Below are positions 6,111 to 6,228 of a stretch of 6,228 nt of DNA, one piece after another. The notes under the pieces were generated by a model, which searched no databases, was not told the origin of the DNA, and worked only from the letters and a program-made list of their open reading frames with translations. Made by a program: the position numbers and the translations under genes. Within the stretch, counting starts at the first letter, position 1. The number at the start of each line of letters is the position of its first letter. The stretch covers positions 1 through 6,228 of the forward strand of contig JBICHM010000002.1 in NCBI GenBank assembly GCA_043101835.1, read 5' to 3'. This DNA is from JBICHM01 sp043101835. GTDB lineage: Bacteria > Planctomycetota > Phycisphaerae > Phycisphaerales > UBA1924.

Positions 6111-6228
6111 AGCACCGCCGCCTCCGCCATCGCAAGCGTCCGCAGGAAGTCGAAGGGTCGCACCGACGCCGGCCGCCCCTCGGCCGCCGCGCGCAGCGCA
6201 TCGCCGATCGCGTCCGCGCCCGTCGGCG
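6047..6228 (-). CDS. C-terminal fragment, possibly a Gfo/Idh/MocA-type oxidoreductase
   Basis: The gene is cut by the right edge; the last 59 codons and the TGA (6047-6049) are present. The fragment is Ala- and Arg-rich with high G/C at third positions. It contains GADAIGDALRAAAEGR, then PFDFLRTLAMAEAAVLSART, ending in RMAGAA. The helical 'FLRTLAMAEAAVLSARTG' segment resembles the end of Gfo/Idh/MocA NAD(P)-dependent sugar or inositol dehydrogenases, where a late helix reads like 'aLrvlEaayrSAreG'. The catalytic and Rossmann parts lie outside the window, so this assignment is tentative. The gene is convergent with the DUF481 gene, with 31 bp between the two stop codons. The codon pattern makes a real gene likely even if the family is wrong. 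Confidence 0.5.
   Translation of the reverse strand, partial: PTGADAIGDALRAAAEGRPASVRPFDFLRTLAMAEAAVLSARTGQAESPATLLRMAGAA

Overview
The window is about 6.2 kb of very GC-rich bacterial chromosome, with strong G/C preference at third codon positions. It holds four complete genes and one gene fragment. Three traits point to a planctomycete, probably class Phycisphaerae: a DUF481 outer-membrane protein with a small N-terminal beta domain, a histone-H1-like Lys/Ala tail on a metabolic enzyme, and little use of Shine-Dalgarno sites. This placement is inference from gene style; there is no rRNA or other phylogenetic marker here.

Layout from left to right. Positions 1-104 are non-coding as far as I can tell and hold two short hairpins; the one at 79-98 sits just past the stop codon of ppdK. 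The minus strand from 3065 down to 105 encodes pyruvate, phosphate dikinase (PPDK, ppdK). It is complete and keeps all the catalytic residues I checked, but carries an extra 111-residue, extremely basic N-terminal tail. A 111-bp divergent intergenic region (3066-3176) follows, with a 17-bp perfect palindrome. On the plus strand, a chorismate-utilising enzyme of the PabB type (3177-4508) overlaps a Nudix hydrolase (4505-5008) by four bases (GTGA). After a 38-bp gap comes a secreted DUF481 beta-barrel protein (5047-6015). The right edge holds the C-terminal 59 codons of a convergent minus-strand gene, perhaps a Gfo/Idh/MocA-type oxidoreductase. A large interrupted hairpin (6036-6110) straddles its stop codon.

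How the genes may work together. PPDK interconverts pyruvate and phosphoenolpyruvate with ATP/AMP and PPi/Pi. PabB makes aminodeoxychorismate, the precursor of the p-aminobenzoate part of folate. The coupled Nudix enzyme could be the dihydroneopterin triphosphate pyrophosphatase of the pterin branch, which would make the pair a two-gene folate unit; this is inference. The DUF481 gene looks like a separate envelope gene with its own promoter.

No mobile element, CRISPR array, tRNA or rRNA was seen. The most unusual item is the histone-like tail on PPDK. The other points worth checking are the possibly leaderless starts of pabB and the DUF481 gene, the palindrome between the divergent genes, and the long hairpin at the right edge.
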